This document shows, in pieces, positions 9,153 to 17,542 of a stretch of DNA of 64,000 bases; the stretch's first letter is position 1; each line of letters starts with the position of its first letter. The position numbers and the translations under genes are program-made. Under the pieces are notes generated by a model. It searched no databases. It was given only the letters and a program-made list of their open reading frames with translations, and was not told where the DNA came from. Source of the stretch: Pseudomonas vancouverensis (lineage in GTDB: Bacteria > Pseudomonadota > Gammaproteobacteria > Pseudomonadales > Pseudomonadaceae); assembly GCF_004348895.1 (NCBI RefSeq), contig NZ_RRZK01000003.1:124001-188000 (forward strand), read 5' to 3'.

Positions 9153-9314
9153 GCAGTGTCCTTATCGAAAATCACAGTCGCTTGTGGCGACGGCTTGTAT
9201 ATGAGAGTGCCAGTGAAGTGATATCGCTGGCGTGAAGCGGACAATACCGGGATTTTTTATTCCCGAACAATAACGTTTATTCAGCTTCATATTCCATTTT
9301 GTTCATGTTGCGTC

Positions 9315-10247
9315 TCAAAGCGTCTGGCTCAGGCGTTCCAGCCATTGCTTGAGTGCGGTTTTCTCCGCCGCAGTGGCATTTTTGCTCGTTAAAACAATGT
9401 GTTGCTCGATTTCCGAGAATGAAATCGAAGAGGCTGGCAGGTTCAGATGCTCGGGTAAAATCTCCTCGCCCGTGCTCACCAGCAGGGCAAAGTGAATGAT
9501 GTTTTCCAGTTCACGGGTGTTGCCTGGCCAGCTGTGGCGCTCCAGCACCTGTTGCGCCGCCTCGCTGATCAAGGGCACCGGCAAATCGAGGCGCTGGCTG
9601 TAGATGCCGAGGAAGTATTCGGCCAACGAAAGAATGTCGCCGGTGCGCTCGCGCAATGCCGGCAACTCCAGTTGACCTTCGCTGAGGTAGTGATACAGCC
9701 GCTCGTGAAACTTTCCGGCCGCCACCGCCTGGGCCAGATCAATGCTGGTCGCGGCCACCAGGCGCACATCCACCGGGCTCGGCTGGTGAGCGCCGACACG
9801 GGTGACTTCGTGGTTCTCCAGGGCCGCCAGCAACTTGATCTGGATGGGAAGCGGCAGGTCGCCAATCTCGTCGAGGTACAGGGTGCCGCCATTGGCCGAG
9901 CCGAACCAGCCGGCGCGGCTGCTCGCCGAACCGCTGTAGCTCCCCGCGGCATAACCGAACAGTTCAGCATCGGCGTAGGTCGGTCTGATCGCACCGCAAT
10001 TGACCGAGACGAACAAGCCACCGCGATCGCTGGCGCGATGGATATGCCGCGCCAGCAGCTCCTTGCCGGTGCCGGTTTCGCCACGGATCAGCACCGACAC
10101 CGAACGCGTGGCCAGTTGCTCAAGGTCTTCACGCAATTGCCGTGAACGTGGATCGACAAACACCAGCGCCTTGGCGCGGATGCTCAGGGGGCTTTTTTCT
10201 GCATCGGGAAAGGTCAGCAGTGGCTGACCGAAGGTTTCAAAGCTCAT
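9315..10247 (-). CDS. Sigma-54 (RpoN) interaction-domain transcriptional activator, SfnR-like
   Basis: The 310-residue protein is almost only an AAA+ sigma-54 activation domain. Walker A is GETGTGKE (56-63), Walker B is GTLYLDEIGD (Asp126-Glu127), and the sensor II/arginine region ends in HSWPGNTRELEN. The N-terminus has no receiver or GAF sensor domain, as in SfnR, the sulfur-limitation activator of pseudomonads. Two oddities stand out. The loop that contacts sigma-54 reads GSYSGS (102-107) instead of GAFTGA. The C-terminal 40 residues do not show a clear Fis-type helix-turn-helix. It may therefore activate from solution or with an altered contact. Its place between metQ and a hydrolase suggests control of organosulfur genes, which is inference. 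Confidence 0.8.
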   Translation of the reverse strand: MSFETFGQPLLTFPDAEKSPLSIRAKALVFVDPRSRQLREDLEQLATRSVSVLIRGETGTGKELLARHIHRASDRGGLFVSVNCGAIRPTYADAELFGYAAGSYSGSASSRAGWFGSANGGTLYLDEIGDLPLPIQIKLLAALENHEVTRVGAHQPSPVDVRLVAATSIDLAQAVAAGKFHERLYHYLSEGQLELPALRERTGDILSLAEYFLGIYSQRLDLPVPLISEAAQQVLERHSWPGNTRELENIIHFALLVSTGEEILPEHLNLPASSISFSEIEQHIVLTSKNATAAEKTALKQWLERLSQTL

Positions 10248-10303
10248 GGCAGACTCCCGCCCAAAACCGCCGGGAGACGGGGGCGTTTAAAAAAAGATTG
10301 GTT

Positions 10304-10885
10304 TCAAGCGCGGCGCAGGGCGTGATGTTCCATGCGATTTTGCAGGCGATAGAGATAGGCAAAACCCTGCTCCCAACGCTGGTGACCGGATTTCACGTTG
10401 ATGTGCCCTGCCCCCGCCAGAATGCCCGCCTCGGCGCCCCACTGGCGCGCCAGCTCCAGAGCTCGCGGCGCACTCACGGCGCTGTCGTTGTCGGAGCTGA
10501 CGACCTGGCTCGGGAACGGCAGCAGGTCCATCGGAATCGGCGCGAAGTTGCGCAGCGCGGGTGCGCAGGTCGGCCGCTCGACATCCGCTGGCGCCACCAG
10601 CAACGCGCCGCGTACTTGCCGCAAGAACTGCACGGGGGCGGTCCTGGCCCAATGGGCGACGGTGATGCAGCCCAGGCTGTGCGCAATCAGGATCACCGGC
10701 GTGCTGTCAGCGGCAATGGCTTCGGCCAGCGCGGCAACCCAGTCTTCACGACGCGGCGTCAGCCAGTCAGCCTGCTCGACGCGAGTGCTGTTCGGCAGGC
10801 TGTTCTGCCAATGGCTTTGCCAGTGATCTTCTGGCGATCCTTGCCAGCCCGGCACGATCAGGTAGCGAATTGATTCGTTGCGCAT
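10304..10885 (-). CDS. RBBP9/YdeN-family alpha/beta serine hydrolase
   Basis: This 193-residue protein matches the RBBP9/YdeN group of small alpha/beta hydrolases. It has an early VPGWQGSPEDHWQSHW motif, the nucleophile elbow AHSLGC (catalytic Ser), a probable acid in SSDNDSAVS and a late GAGHIN that provides the catalytic His. Members hydrolyse small esters, but physiological substrates are mostly unknown. The ATG at 10885 was chosen because an AGGAG site sits eight bases before it; an in-frame GTG three codons upstream overlaps that spacer. It precedes the sigma-54 activator gene by 56 bases in the same direction, so the two may be cotranscribed. Confidence 0.8.
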   Translation of the reverse strand: MRNESIRYLIVPGWQGSPEDHWQSHWQNSLPNSTRVEQADWLTPRREDWVAALAEAIAADSTPVILIAHSLGCITVAHWARTAPVQFLRQVRGALLVAPADVERPTCAPALRNFAPIPMDLLPFPSQVVSSDNDSAVSAPRALELARQWGAEAGILAGAGHINVKSGHQRWEQGFAYLYRLQNRMEHHALRRA

Positions 10886-11003
10886 GGGGAACACTCCTGC
10901 TGCGTGTCTGTTCCTGATCGAGTATAGGGAGGAGATTTATATTCGTTAAGGAATAAGAAGCTATTTATTAAGATCTATATCGAATATTAAACATATCCCT
11001 TGT

Positions 11004-11105
11004 AGACGCGAGCCTGCTCGCGATAGCGGCAGATCAGTCACCATGGATGTCGAGTTTGAAGACGCCATCGTCGGAACGCCGCCCGGAGCAAGCTCGCTCC
11101 CACAG
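11004..11105. repeat. REP pair (REPIN 2)
   Basis: One short REP unit (GCGAGCCTGCTCGCGATAGCGG, 11008-11029) and one variant unit (TCGTCGGAACGCCGCCCGGA followed by the GCAAGCTCGCTCCCACA end, 11069-11105). The second belongs to a subtype that recurs at 18471. Confidence 0.75.
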
Positions 11106-11142
11106 GGATCAGTGGTGTGCGCTGAGGCCGTGGCAAAAAAAA

Positions 11143-11172
11143 GGGGCCGCACCCTGCCAAGGAGACGGCCCC
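11143..11172 (-). terminator. Rho-independent terminator of tonB-exbB-exbD
   Basis: A GGGGCCG/CGGCCCC stem is flanked by eight A on the plus strand (11135-11142), which become the U-tract for the minus-strand transcript ending just after exbD. Confidence 0.8.
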
Positions 11173-11190
11173 GGAAAATCGATATCTGTT

Positions 11191-11592
11191 TTATCGCGCG
11201 GTAATCACCGACAGCTTGGTGATCCCTGCCCGCTCGATGGACGCCATGGCCCGTGCCACTTCGCCATAATTCACCCCGTCATCGGCCTGCAGTTGCACAC
11301 GCACTTCCGGGTCCTTGGCCTTCGCCGCCTGGAGGTTGAACTCCAGCAAGTCAGGCTGGATTTCGTCCTTGTTGATAAACAGCTTGCCGGCGCCATCGAT
11401 GCTCACCACCAGCGGATCTTTCTGCTCGACCGGCGCCACGGCTTCGGTCTTGGGCAGGTTGATCGGTATCGCGTTGGTCAGCAGCGGTGCGGTGACGATG
11501 AACACCACCAGCAACACCAGCATCACATCCACCAACGGTGTCACGTTGATCTCGCTCAGCACTTCATCTGTGTCTTGCGTGGAGAAGGCCAT
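11191..11592 (-). CDS. exbD: ExbD/TolR-family biopolymer transport protein
   Basis: The 133-residue protein has a short cytoplasmic N-terminus, one TM helix (about 20-38) and a periplasmic domain. The TM segment LVDVMLVLLVVFI carries Asp22, the conserved residue that takes part in proton flow through the ExbB-ExbD motor. It starts one base after the exbB stop and is the last gene of tonB-exbB-exbD. The complex turns proton motive force into motion of TonB. The adjacent TonB-dependent receptor in the sulfur region is the likely client, by position. TolR is a less likely identity because no tol-pal genes are nearby. Confidence 0.9.
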   Translation of the reverse strand: MAFSTQDTDEVLSEINVTPLVDVMLVLLVVFIVTAPLLTNAIPINLPKTEAVAPVEQKDPLVVSIDGAGKLFINKDEIQPDLLEFNLQAAKAKDPEVRVQLQADDGVNYGEVARAMASIERAGITKLSVITAR

Positions 11593-11593
11593 A

Positions 11594-12319
11594 TCAGGAG
11601 GCCTCCTTCACTTTCTGTGCATTGCCCTGGGCTACTGTCCTTTGCGCCGTCGGGTGGATCAGTACGCGGAACGAACTCTTCTGCGCCAGGCTGTAGAAGT
11701 CATGGGCAAAGTCATCCAGGTCCGCCGCCGTCAGTTTCAGACGACGCAAAAAGTAGTTGTAAACCAGCACCGCCGGTACCGCGACGGCGATCCCCACACC
11801 GGTGGCCACCAGTGCCGCACCAATCGGCCCGGCCACGGTTTCCAGACTGGCGGAACCGGCCGCGCTGATGCCTTTCAACGCCTCCATGATTCCCCACACC
11901 GTGCCGAACAAACCAATGAACGGTGAGGTACTGCCAATACTGGCGAGCACTGCCAAGCCGGTTTCCAGCGAACGGCGCTCGCGCACGATCTGCTGGCGCA
12001 AGGCACGCTCCAGTCGATCCTGATGATTGATCGCCTGGCTCAGGTCCGCAGCCTGCGGTGCCTCACCGACCTGGATCGCCGCGTAACCGGCCTGCGCCAC
12101 CCGGGCGGCCGCACCGGGCCGGGTCTCGCTCAGTTCGGCCGCCGAGTCGAGACTCGAAGCGGCCCAGAACTGTTGATGAAATTTTTTATCCTGGGCCTTG
12201 AGACGACCGAACTGCACACCCTTGAGCAATGCCAGGCCCCAGGTCGCAACGGAAAAAACCACCAGCAGCCAGATCACCGCGCTTTCGATGGATTGAAGTG
12301 GAGATGCCAGTAACGTCAT
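11594..12319 (-). CDS. exbB: ExbB/TolQ/MotA-family proton channel protein
   Basis: The 241-residue protein has three predicted TM helices: one near the N-terminus (IESAVIWLLVVFSVATWGLALL) and two after residue 115. The conserved block SIGSTSPFIGLFGTVWGIMEAL and the Gly/Ala-rich VAGPIGAALVATGVGIAVAVPAV are the family signature that forms the pentameric channel. It lies between tonB and exbD in the same orientation with short gaps. Length is typical of the short ExbB type found with a dedicated TonB. Confidence 0.9.
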   Translation of the reverse strand: MTLLASPLQSIESAVIWLLVVFSVATWGLALLKGVQFGRLKAQDKKFHQQFWAASSLDSAAELSETRPGAAARVAQAGYAAIQVGEAPQAADLSQAINHQDRLERALRQQIVRERRSLETGLAVLASIGSTSPFIGLFGTVWGIMEALKGISAAGSASLETVAGPIGAALVATGVGIAVAVPAVLVYNYFLRRLKLTAADLDDFAHDFYSLAQKSSFRVLIHPTAQRTVAQGNAQKVKEAS

Positions 12320-12363
12320 GGTGTATTCCTCGTGTAAACGTTTCGCGCGAATTTGGTGTCGGT

Positions 12364-13173
12364 TTAATGAATCTTGAAATCGATGGGCACGCTGACCCAG
12401 CCGTCCTGTGCGACGTCGCCCTGCTTGGCGGGCACGAAACTCCAGCGCTTGACGGCGTTCACGGCGGCCTCGTCGAGAGCATCGCGACCGCTGGTTTTCT
12501 GGACTTGAATCTCGCCCGGCTTACCGCTTGCCAACACATGCACCCGCAACAACACCGTGCCTTCCCAACCGCGACGCTGGGCCAGCGACGGGTATTCCGG
12601 CGCCGGGTTTTTCAGGTACGCGGCGGTGGCTGAGGCGGGTGTCACCGGTGCGGGCGCAGGCGGTGCCGGCGGCGCGGGAGCGGCTACGGGTGCGGCCGGT
12701 TGTGGCGGCGCCGGTGGTTGCTCAACAGCCTTGGGGGCCGGTTTCGGCACGGGTTTGGCGACCGGCTTGGGTTTAGGCACGGGCTTGGGTGGCGGCGGCT
12801 TCACCGCCAATTCGTCCTCTACCGGCGGTGGCGGCTCAACCACGGGTTGAACAGGTTGCGGCGGCGGTGGCTCGACCACCGGTGGCGCCGGGCGCGAAAA
12901 CTCGATGGTCATCGGCGGAATCTCCGGCGGCACGATCGGTAACACCTGGGTCGGCTGCTGATTGACCCAGTAGATCACCGCGCCGTGCACCAGCAACGCC
13001 AGCACACCCAGCACAATCGCTTCGCGTCGACGCAGGGCACTTTTGGGCACGCGCTGCAAACGCAGTTGCCCCAACGGCACACGATGCGGTCGGCCGAGGT
13101 CGACCAATTCGCCACCGGGTGGCTGGCGCCACAGCACCTCATGTGCGCCGGTGGCGATCTGGACATTACCCAT
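12364..13173 (-). CDS. tonB: TonB energy transducer
   Basis: This 269-residue protein has a cytoplasmic N-terminal stretch of 50 residues, one TM helix (51-70, containing His63 as is usual for TonB), a long Pro/Lys/Glu-rich periplasmic spacer and the C-terminal TonB domain (YPSLAQRRGWEGTVLLRV ... VNAVKRWSFVPAK). It contacts the TonB box of outer-membrane receptors. The ATG at 13173 was chosen because AGGGAG lies nearby and the 22 in-frame codons before it look non-coding. The N-terminal extension before the TM helix is longer than in E. coli TonB, as is common for pseudomonad TonB proteins. It leads the exb operon. Confidence 0.9.
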   Translation of the reverse strand: MGNVQIATGAHEVLWRQPPGGELVDLGRPHRVPLGQLRLQRVPKSALRRREAIVLGVLALLVHGAVIYWVNQQPTQVLPIVPPEIPPMTIEFSRPAPPVVEPPPPQPVQPVVEPPPPVEDELAVKPPPPKPVPKPKPVAKPVPKPAPKAVEQPPAPPQPAAPVAAPAPPAPPAPAPVTPASATAAYLKNPAPEYPSLAQRRGWEGTVLLRVHVLASGKPGEIQVQKTSGRDALDEAAVNAVKRWSFVPAKQGDVAQDGWVSVPIDFKIH

Positions 13174-13544
13174 TGCTGTACTCCCTGCGGTCTCTTTGCG
13201 GATTGGCGAAATGTCGTGATCAACATCCCCACGCGACACTTCGCTGGGAGAATCATTGGCCGGACTGCTTATCCCCGAAAGTAATTTTTAAAGTTATTCA
13301 TATAACTATTTTGAATAAACAAAATGCTTGAAGCGCTACAGCCCTTGTTCCACAACGTGTCTGGCCTGGAACCCGCAACCCCATGCCTACCAGGCATTGA
13401 AAATATTCCAGCTAGGCATGCTGTTAACGGAATGAGGTAACTGCACACCTCCGCTTACAACAGCAGGATTGCCAAGGCGCTGTCGCCGTTTTAGAACAAC
13501 AGGCAATCTGTCCACACCGACCCACACACTCAGGATGAGTACCC
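13174..13544. other. Intergenic region upstream of tonB
   Basis: No gene is supported in these 371 bases. The left half, upstream of tonB, is AT-rich (13285-13330) and holds an inverted repeat; the tonB promoter is probably there. The right half leads to the small secreted protein at 13545, whose ribosome site AGGATGAG is at 13531-13538. Confidence 0.5.
13292..13307. promoter_or_regulatory. AGTTAT-TCAT-ATAACT inverted repeat upstream of tonB
   Basis: A perfect six-base inverted repeat with a four-base spacer, about 120 bases before tonB in an AT-rich island. It contains TTATTC, the half-site seen in CysB targets. A second TTATTC on the other strand follows at about 13313-13319. Operator role is inferred from position and symmetry. 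Confidence 0.4.
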
Positions 13545-13856
13545 ATGACATTCACACCTCGGCCATTAATGTGCATGGCGCTATTAATGGCGCCCTTCTC
13601 AGTTTTTGCGGCCACAATCAAGGAAACGGGCGCGGCTGAACTTGAGATCAGCAACAAGACTCGCCACCCGATCAATGTCTTTCAAGGACAGTGGAAGGCG
13701 GTCGTTTTGCCAGATGAACGCCTTCTGACCCAGGATTTCAAAGACGCCTCTCTCACCGTATCCACCTCTACACCCGAAGCGGCTATCAGGTTCGTTTCAC
13801 TGACCACCGGCAAGGGTTGCAAAGCCAAAATCTGCGTATTAATCACCGGTAACTGA
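13545..13856 (+). CDS. Small secreted or periplasmic protein, unknown function
   Basis: A 103-residue frame with a clear signal peptide (a basic start, then CMALLMAPFSVFA, cleavage after VFA) and a mature domain of about 80 residues. The mature part reads like a small beta protein (AELEISNKTRHPINVFQGQWKAVVL) and ends with two cysteines four apart (GCKAKIC), able to form a disulfide in the periplasm. A ribosome site AGGATGAG precedes the ATG. I do not recognise the family. It lies between the tonB operon and the TonB-dependent receptor gene, converging on the receptor, so a link to the uptake system is possible but unproven. Confidence 0.6.
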   Translation: MTFTPRPLMCMALLMAPFSVFAATIKETGAAELEISNKTRHPINVFQGQWKAVVLPDERLLTQDFKDASLTVSTSTPEAAIRFVSLTTGKGCKAKICVLITGN

Positions 13857-13909
13857 GGCGGCGGTCCCCAGCGGTTTACCCCGGGACACCGCAGTATTTT
13901 TTGTTCCGC

Positions 13910-16270
13910 TCAGAAGTCGTATCGACCGGTCAGGCCCAAGGTCCGTGGCGTGCCGAGCAGGCCTTCATAACCGCCATTGGCGGCGGTCCACAGGGTTGTG
14001 TAGTAGGTCTTGTCGAAGGCGTTTTTCAGCCACAGCGAGACGTCCCACTGGCCCTGGTTGAAATCACCGCGCAGGCCGGTGGACAGGTTGACCACGGCAT
14101 AGCTGGGGATCTGCCCGAAGTCCGAATCCTCCACCGTGCCGACCGCTTTGGAGCGGAACGCATAGCTGGCGGTGACGTACTCTTCGAAGCCGTTGCTCAG
14201 GTTCCATTTGTATTCGCCATTGGCGTTGCCGATCCATTTCGAGGCGCCGACCACCTGATGCCCGGTCAGGTCGCAAGAGGCCGGAGCACCCGGCGCCAGG
14301 CTGACTTCCGGCGGGCACGGCGCGTCCTTGTAGGAGAGGTAGCTGACGTCGTTGTACGAGCCGTTGAGGTTCAGGGTCAGGCCCCGCACCGGCAGCACGG
14401 TGCTTTCGAACTCGACACCACGGGAGCGCACGGAACCGGCGTTGGTCAGGTACTGCACGCGATTGACGTCGTCGTAGGCGTTGGTCTGGTAGCCGTTGAC
14501 CTGGGTCCAGAACAGGTTGGCGTTGAGTTGCAGGCGGCGATCCCACAGCGTGCTCTTGAAACCGAGTTCGGCGTTGTTGGCCCGCTCAGTGCCGATCAAC
14601 AACGAATCCGCGCCGGCAATCGGTGCAGTGCCGACCGCGAGGTTGACCCCTCCGGACTTCTCGCCATGGGACAGCGTGGCGTAAGTGAGCAGGTCATCGG
14701 TGAGGCGATAGCTGAGGTTCAGCAGGCCGGAAGGGCTGGAGCTGTACTGATTCAGATCGCCGGAATCGTAAACTCCGGCACGCGCGCGGCGAGCCGCTGC
14801 GGCAGCGCCCGTGACCGCCGCACCGCCGAGTGGCGCATCGCGAGTCACCCAGGCGCTTTTCTCTTCGTAGGTGCCGCGCACCCCAGCGGTGAAGTCCAGG
14901 CGCTCGGTCAGGTGCCAGGTGCCCTGGCCGAACAGGGCGAAGCTGTTGGTCTCGATATGGCCGTTGCCGACGCTGCTGACGTTGTTCAGTGCACCGCTGG
15001 GCGTGCCGCTCCAGATGTCCGCCAGCGGGCCGTAGTAAGCGAAGGATTTGTTGTCCAGATTCGAGCCGAAGTAGTACGCACCCAGCACATAATCGAAGAA
15101 TCCACCGGTGGGCGAAGCCAGCCTGAATTCCTGGGAATACTGTTTGTCTTCCACCGAGACACCGGCGTTGTACACCGCCGCAACGTTCAGGCCTTCATCG
15201 TTGCGCGGGGTGAAATTCCACCAGCGATAAGAGCTGACGGAGGTCAGGGTGAAGTCGCTCGGCAAGGTCCAGTTGGCTTCGACCGAGGTGCCGCCCTGAT
15301 GCACGTTGACGTGCTGATCGTTGTTCAGGTTGACCTTGCGATGGGAGCCGTCGACCAGCGTCGCACCCGCCGCATCGGCGCGAGCCTGGTAGAGGTTGGT
15401 GCCATTGATGGTCGGCCCGGTGTTGAACAACACGCGGGTGCCGGCACTGGAATCCTCTTCGTTGTAGTCGCCGATCCAGCGCAGGTTGAACGACTCGTTG
15501 GGCTTGTACAGCAACTGGCCACGGAAACCGTCGCGCGAGCCGCCGTTCAGATCATGGCCGTCGTATTCGTTCTTGATGTCGCCGTCGCTGCGGGTGCGGT
15601 AGGCGGAAAATCGACCGGCCAACTCATCGTTCAACGGCCCGGAAATGGTGCCCTTGGTCTGGAAATAACCGTCCTCGCCCACCGAGGTTTCGATGCTGCG
15701 TTCAGGGGTAAAGGTCGGCGCACGGGTGCTGATGTTGATCACCCCCGCCGTGGTGTTCTTGCCGAACAGGGTGCCTTGCGGGCCGCGCAGCACTTCGAGC
15801 TGTTCGATGTCCATCAGGTCGAACACCGCCATGCCGGGACGGCCGAGGTAAACGTTGTCGATGTACAGGCCGACACTGCCTTCCAGGCCATCGCTGGCCG
15901 GGTTGTTGCCCAGTCCACGGATCGACACACTGGACTGCCGCGCATGCATGTAGGCGACGTTGACGCTGGGTACCAGTTGCTGCAGATCCTGGATGCGATA
16001 GACCCGCTGGGTTTCCAGGGTCTGGCCGCTGACCACGCTCATGGGCGTGGGCACGTCTTGCGAACTTTCTTCGCGGCGGCGAGTGGTCACCGTCACCGTT
16101 TCAAGCTGTGTGCCGTCGGCCGTGGCGGTTTTTGTCGGGGGTGTTGCCGGGGTGCTGCTGTCGGCGGCATAGCCTTGGGTCCAACCGGCGCTGCCTGCCA
16201 GCAACAGGGCCAGGGGCAGGCGTTTGAGCCGTTGGGGTGACGAGGGTCGAGCGATGTGCAACGGACTCAT
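13910..16270 (-). CDS. TonB-dependent outer-membrane receptor
   Basis: The 786-residue protein has a signal peptide (cleavage near GYAADS), a TonB box (ETVTV near residue 57), a plug domain (QDVPTPMSVVSGQTLE ... VSIRGLGNN ... GLYIDNVYLGRP ... LEVLRGPQGTLFGKNTTAGVINI) and a long 22-strand barrel ending in LGLTGRYDF with a C-terminal Phe, the outer-membrane sorting residue. No N-terminal signalling domain precedes the plug, so it is a transporter rather than a FecA-type transducer. It sits between its own tonB-exbBD genes and atsK, so a sulfate ester or sulfonate is a more likely ligand than a siderophore. This is inference from context. Confidence 0.9.
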   Translation of the reverse strand: MSPLHIARPSSPQRLKRLPLALLLAGSAGWTQGYAADSSTPATPPTKTATADGTQLETVTVTTRRREESSQDVPTPMSVVSGQTLETQRVYRIQDLQQLVPSVNVAYMHARQSSVSIRGLGNNPASDGLEGSVGLYIDNVYLGRPGMAVFDLMDIEQLEVLRGPQGTLFGKNTTAGVINISTRAPTFTPERSIETSVGEDGYFQTKGTISGPLNDELAGRFSAYRTRSDGDIKNEYDGHDLNGGSRDGFRGQLLYKPNESFNLRWIGDYNEEDSSAGTRVLFNTGPTINGTNLYQARADAAGATLVDGSHRKVNLNNDQHVNVHQGGTSVEANWTLPSDFTLTSVSSYRWWNFTPRNDEGLNVAAVYNAGVSVEDKQYSQEFRLASPTGGFFDYVLGAYYFGSNLDNKSFAYYGPLADIWSGTPSGALNNVSSVGNGHIETNSFALFGQGTWHLTERLDFTAGVRGTYEEKSAWVTRDAPLGGAAVTGAAAAARRARAGVYDSGDLNQYSSSPSGLLNLSYRLTDDLLTYATLSHGEKSGGVNLAVGTAPIAGADSLLIGTERANNAELGFKSTLWDRRLQLNANLFWTQVNGYQTNAYDDVNRVQYLTNAGSVRSRGVEFESTVLPVRGLTLNLNGSYNDVSYLSYKDAPCPPEVSLAPGAPASCDLTGHQVVGASKWIGNANGEYKWNLSNGFEEYVTASYAFRSKAVGTVEDSDFGQIPSYAVVNLSTGLRGDFNQGQWDVSLWLKNAFDKTYYTTLWTAANGGYEGLLGTPRTLGLTGRYDF

Positions 16271-16350
16271 AAGGCGAGGTTCCCGATCAGAAAACCCATG
16301 GGGACGGTTGCACCATGGGCTGAATATTCAGATTTTTATTGCCCGGTTGG

Positions 16351-16434
16351 CCGCCATCGCGAGCAAGCTCGCTCCCACACTGATTTTGTGAACACAAGAG
16401 ATTTTCTGTGGGAGCGAGCTTGCTCGCGATAGCG
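16351..16434. repeat. Inverted REP pair (REPIN 3)
   Basis: Units at 16351-16380 (CCGCCATCGCGAGCAAGCTC onward) and 16406-16434, CCCACA ends facing inward, in the gap between atsK and the receptor gene. The two cores are nearly identical in reverse complement. Confidence 0.9.
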
Positions 16435-16439
16435 TTGGC

Positions 16440-17360
16440 TCAGACGCCGCCGATCTCCGGCCCTTTCACGGTCTGGCTGACCTGCCCATGCACCCCCACC
16501 GGCACTTCACCTTTGAGGGTCACCCGCCGCACGATGCGGTCTTGAGTGCCGTAGTCATCCACTGCGTAATGCTGGGTCGAGCGGTTGTCCCAGATCGCCA
16601 CGTCACCGGCCTTCCAACGCCAGCGCACGATGTTTTCCTGACGGATCACGTGGCTTTGCAACAGGCCGAACAGGTGCGCCGAATCGGTTTGGGAATAGCC
16701 CTTGATGCGCTTGACGAAATGCCCCAGCAGCAAGCTTTTTTCGCCGCTGATCGGGTGTACACGCACCACCGGGTGCTCGGTCTCGTAGACGGTCGAGGTG
16801 AAGATCTTGCGATAACGCTCCAGCTTCTCCGCCGAGACGTCCGGCTTGGCGCCGGCGTAGTCGTATTCGTTGCTGTGCACGGCCACCAGTTTGTCGGCCA
16901 GTTCACGCAACTCCGGCGCCAGCCCTTCGTAGGCCGTAGCGGTATTGGCCCACAGGGTGTCGCCACCGAACGCCGGGGCCACCACCGAGCGCAGGATCGA
17001 GGCTTTCGGGTAAGCCTCGACGAAGGTCACGTCGGTGTGCCAGGAACTGGCTCGCTGGCCCTCGGCACCGTTCAACTCAAGCAGGTAACGGGTGCCTTCG
17101 CGAACCGGCACCGTCGGGTGCGCCACCGGTTCACCCAGCAGATGGGCGAACGCTTCCTGACGTTGATCATCGAGCTGGGTCTGCTCGCGAAAGAAGATCA
17201 CCTTGTATTGCAGCAGCGCCTGTTGAATGGCTTCAACAGTGGCGGCATCCAGCTCGCCGGACAGTTGCACACCACGGATTTCGGCACCGATGCGTCCGGC
17301 CACCGGGTGTATTTCAAGCGCGTGAACAGCGGGTTGTACGGCGAAAGCGGCATTGCTCAT
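16440..17360 (-). CDS. atsK: Alpha-ketoglutarate-dependent alkylsulfatase (AtsK), TauD/TfdA family
   Basis: The 306-residue protein cleaves alkyl sulfate esters by oxidation: Fe(II), O2 and 2-oxoglutarate hydroxylate the carbon next to the ester oxygen, giving sulfate and an aldehyde. The iron triad is visible as His108-x-Asp110 (WHTDVTF) and His264 (TQHYAVDDY), and the 2-oxoglutarate arginines as Arg275 and Arg279 (QDRIVRRV). Numbering and sequence agree, from memory, with AtsK of P. putida S-313. It lets the cell use detergents such as SDS-type or ethylhexyl sulfate as sulfur source. A LysR regulator gene diverges from it, and REP units follow its end. Confidence 0.93.
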   Translation of the reverse strand: MSNAAFAVQPAVHALEIHPVAGRIGAEIRGVQLSGELDAATVEAIQQALLQYKVIFFREQTQLDDQRQEAFAHLLGEPVAHPTVPVREGTRYLLELNGAEGQRASSWHTDVTFVEAYPKASILRSVVAPAFGGDTLWANTATAYEGLAPELRELADKLVAVHSNEYDYAGAKPDVSAEKLERYRKIFTSTVYETEHPVVRVHPISGEKSLLLGHFVKRIKGYSQTDSAHLFGLLQSHVIRQENIVRWRWKAGDVAIWDNRSTQHYAVDDYGTQDRIVRRVTLKGEVPVGVHGQVSQTVKGPEIGGV

Positions 17361-17413
17361 GGGTAGACCCTCATCAGACAGCTTGCGGTTGTCCGGCGGC
17401 GAATCATGGCTCT

Positions 17414-17441
17414 ATCTATATTCAATTTAGATCTAATAGAT
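17414..17441. promoter_or_regulatory. Nested inverted repeats in the atsK/LysR divergent promoter
   Basis: An outer pair ATCTAT (17414-17419) / ATAGAT (17436-17441) encloses a perfect palindrome TTAGATCTAA (17427-17436). The region lies between divergent atsK (start 17360) and the LysR gene (start 17543), where a LysR-type regulator would bind. A CTTATTCC..TCAACGAA block (minus strand, 17452-17468) follows. The core TAGATC recurs between atsR and atsB. Confidence 0.6.
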
Positions 17442-17542
17442 AACTACATGCTTCGTTGACGGAATAAGAGGTTGCATTTAAAACCTCAGTCAACCCTCGT
17501 CGCAAATGCCTTCGAGCTATTTTTAGGATGCCGGAAAAGCAT

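Larger units (their letters stand above)
10886..11190. other. Intergenic region with REP pair, probable promoter and exbD terminator
   Basis: These 305 bases hold no gene. Going right there is an AT-rich promoter-like stretch for the hydrolase operon (10940-10990) with a TTCGTT..GGAATAAG block (10942-10959), then a REP pair at about 11004-11105, then the exbD terminator. Read toward the hydrolase, the block is CTTATTCC followed by TTAACGAA, similar to CysB-type sites. A near copy lies between atsK and its regulator. Confidence 0.6.

Noticed and set aside
13901..16240. A 779-codon plus-strand frame
   Set aside because: Antisense shadow of the TonB-dependent receptor gene, created by high GC codon use; no family features.
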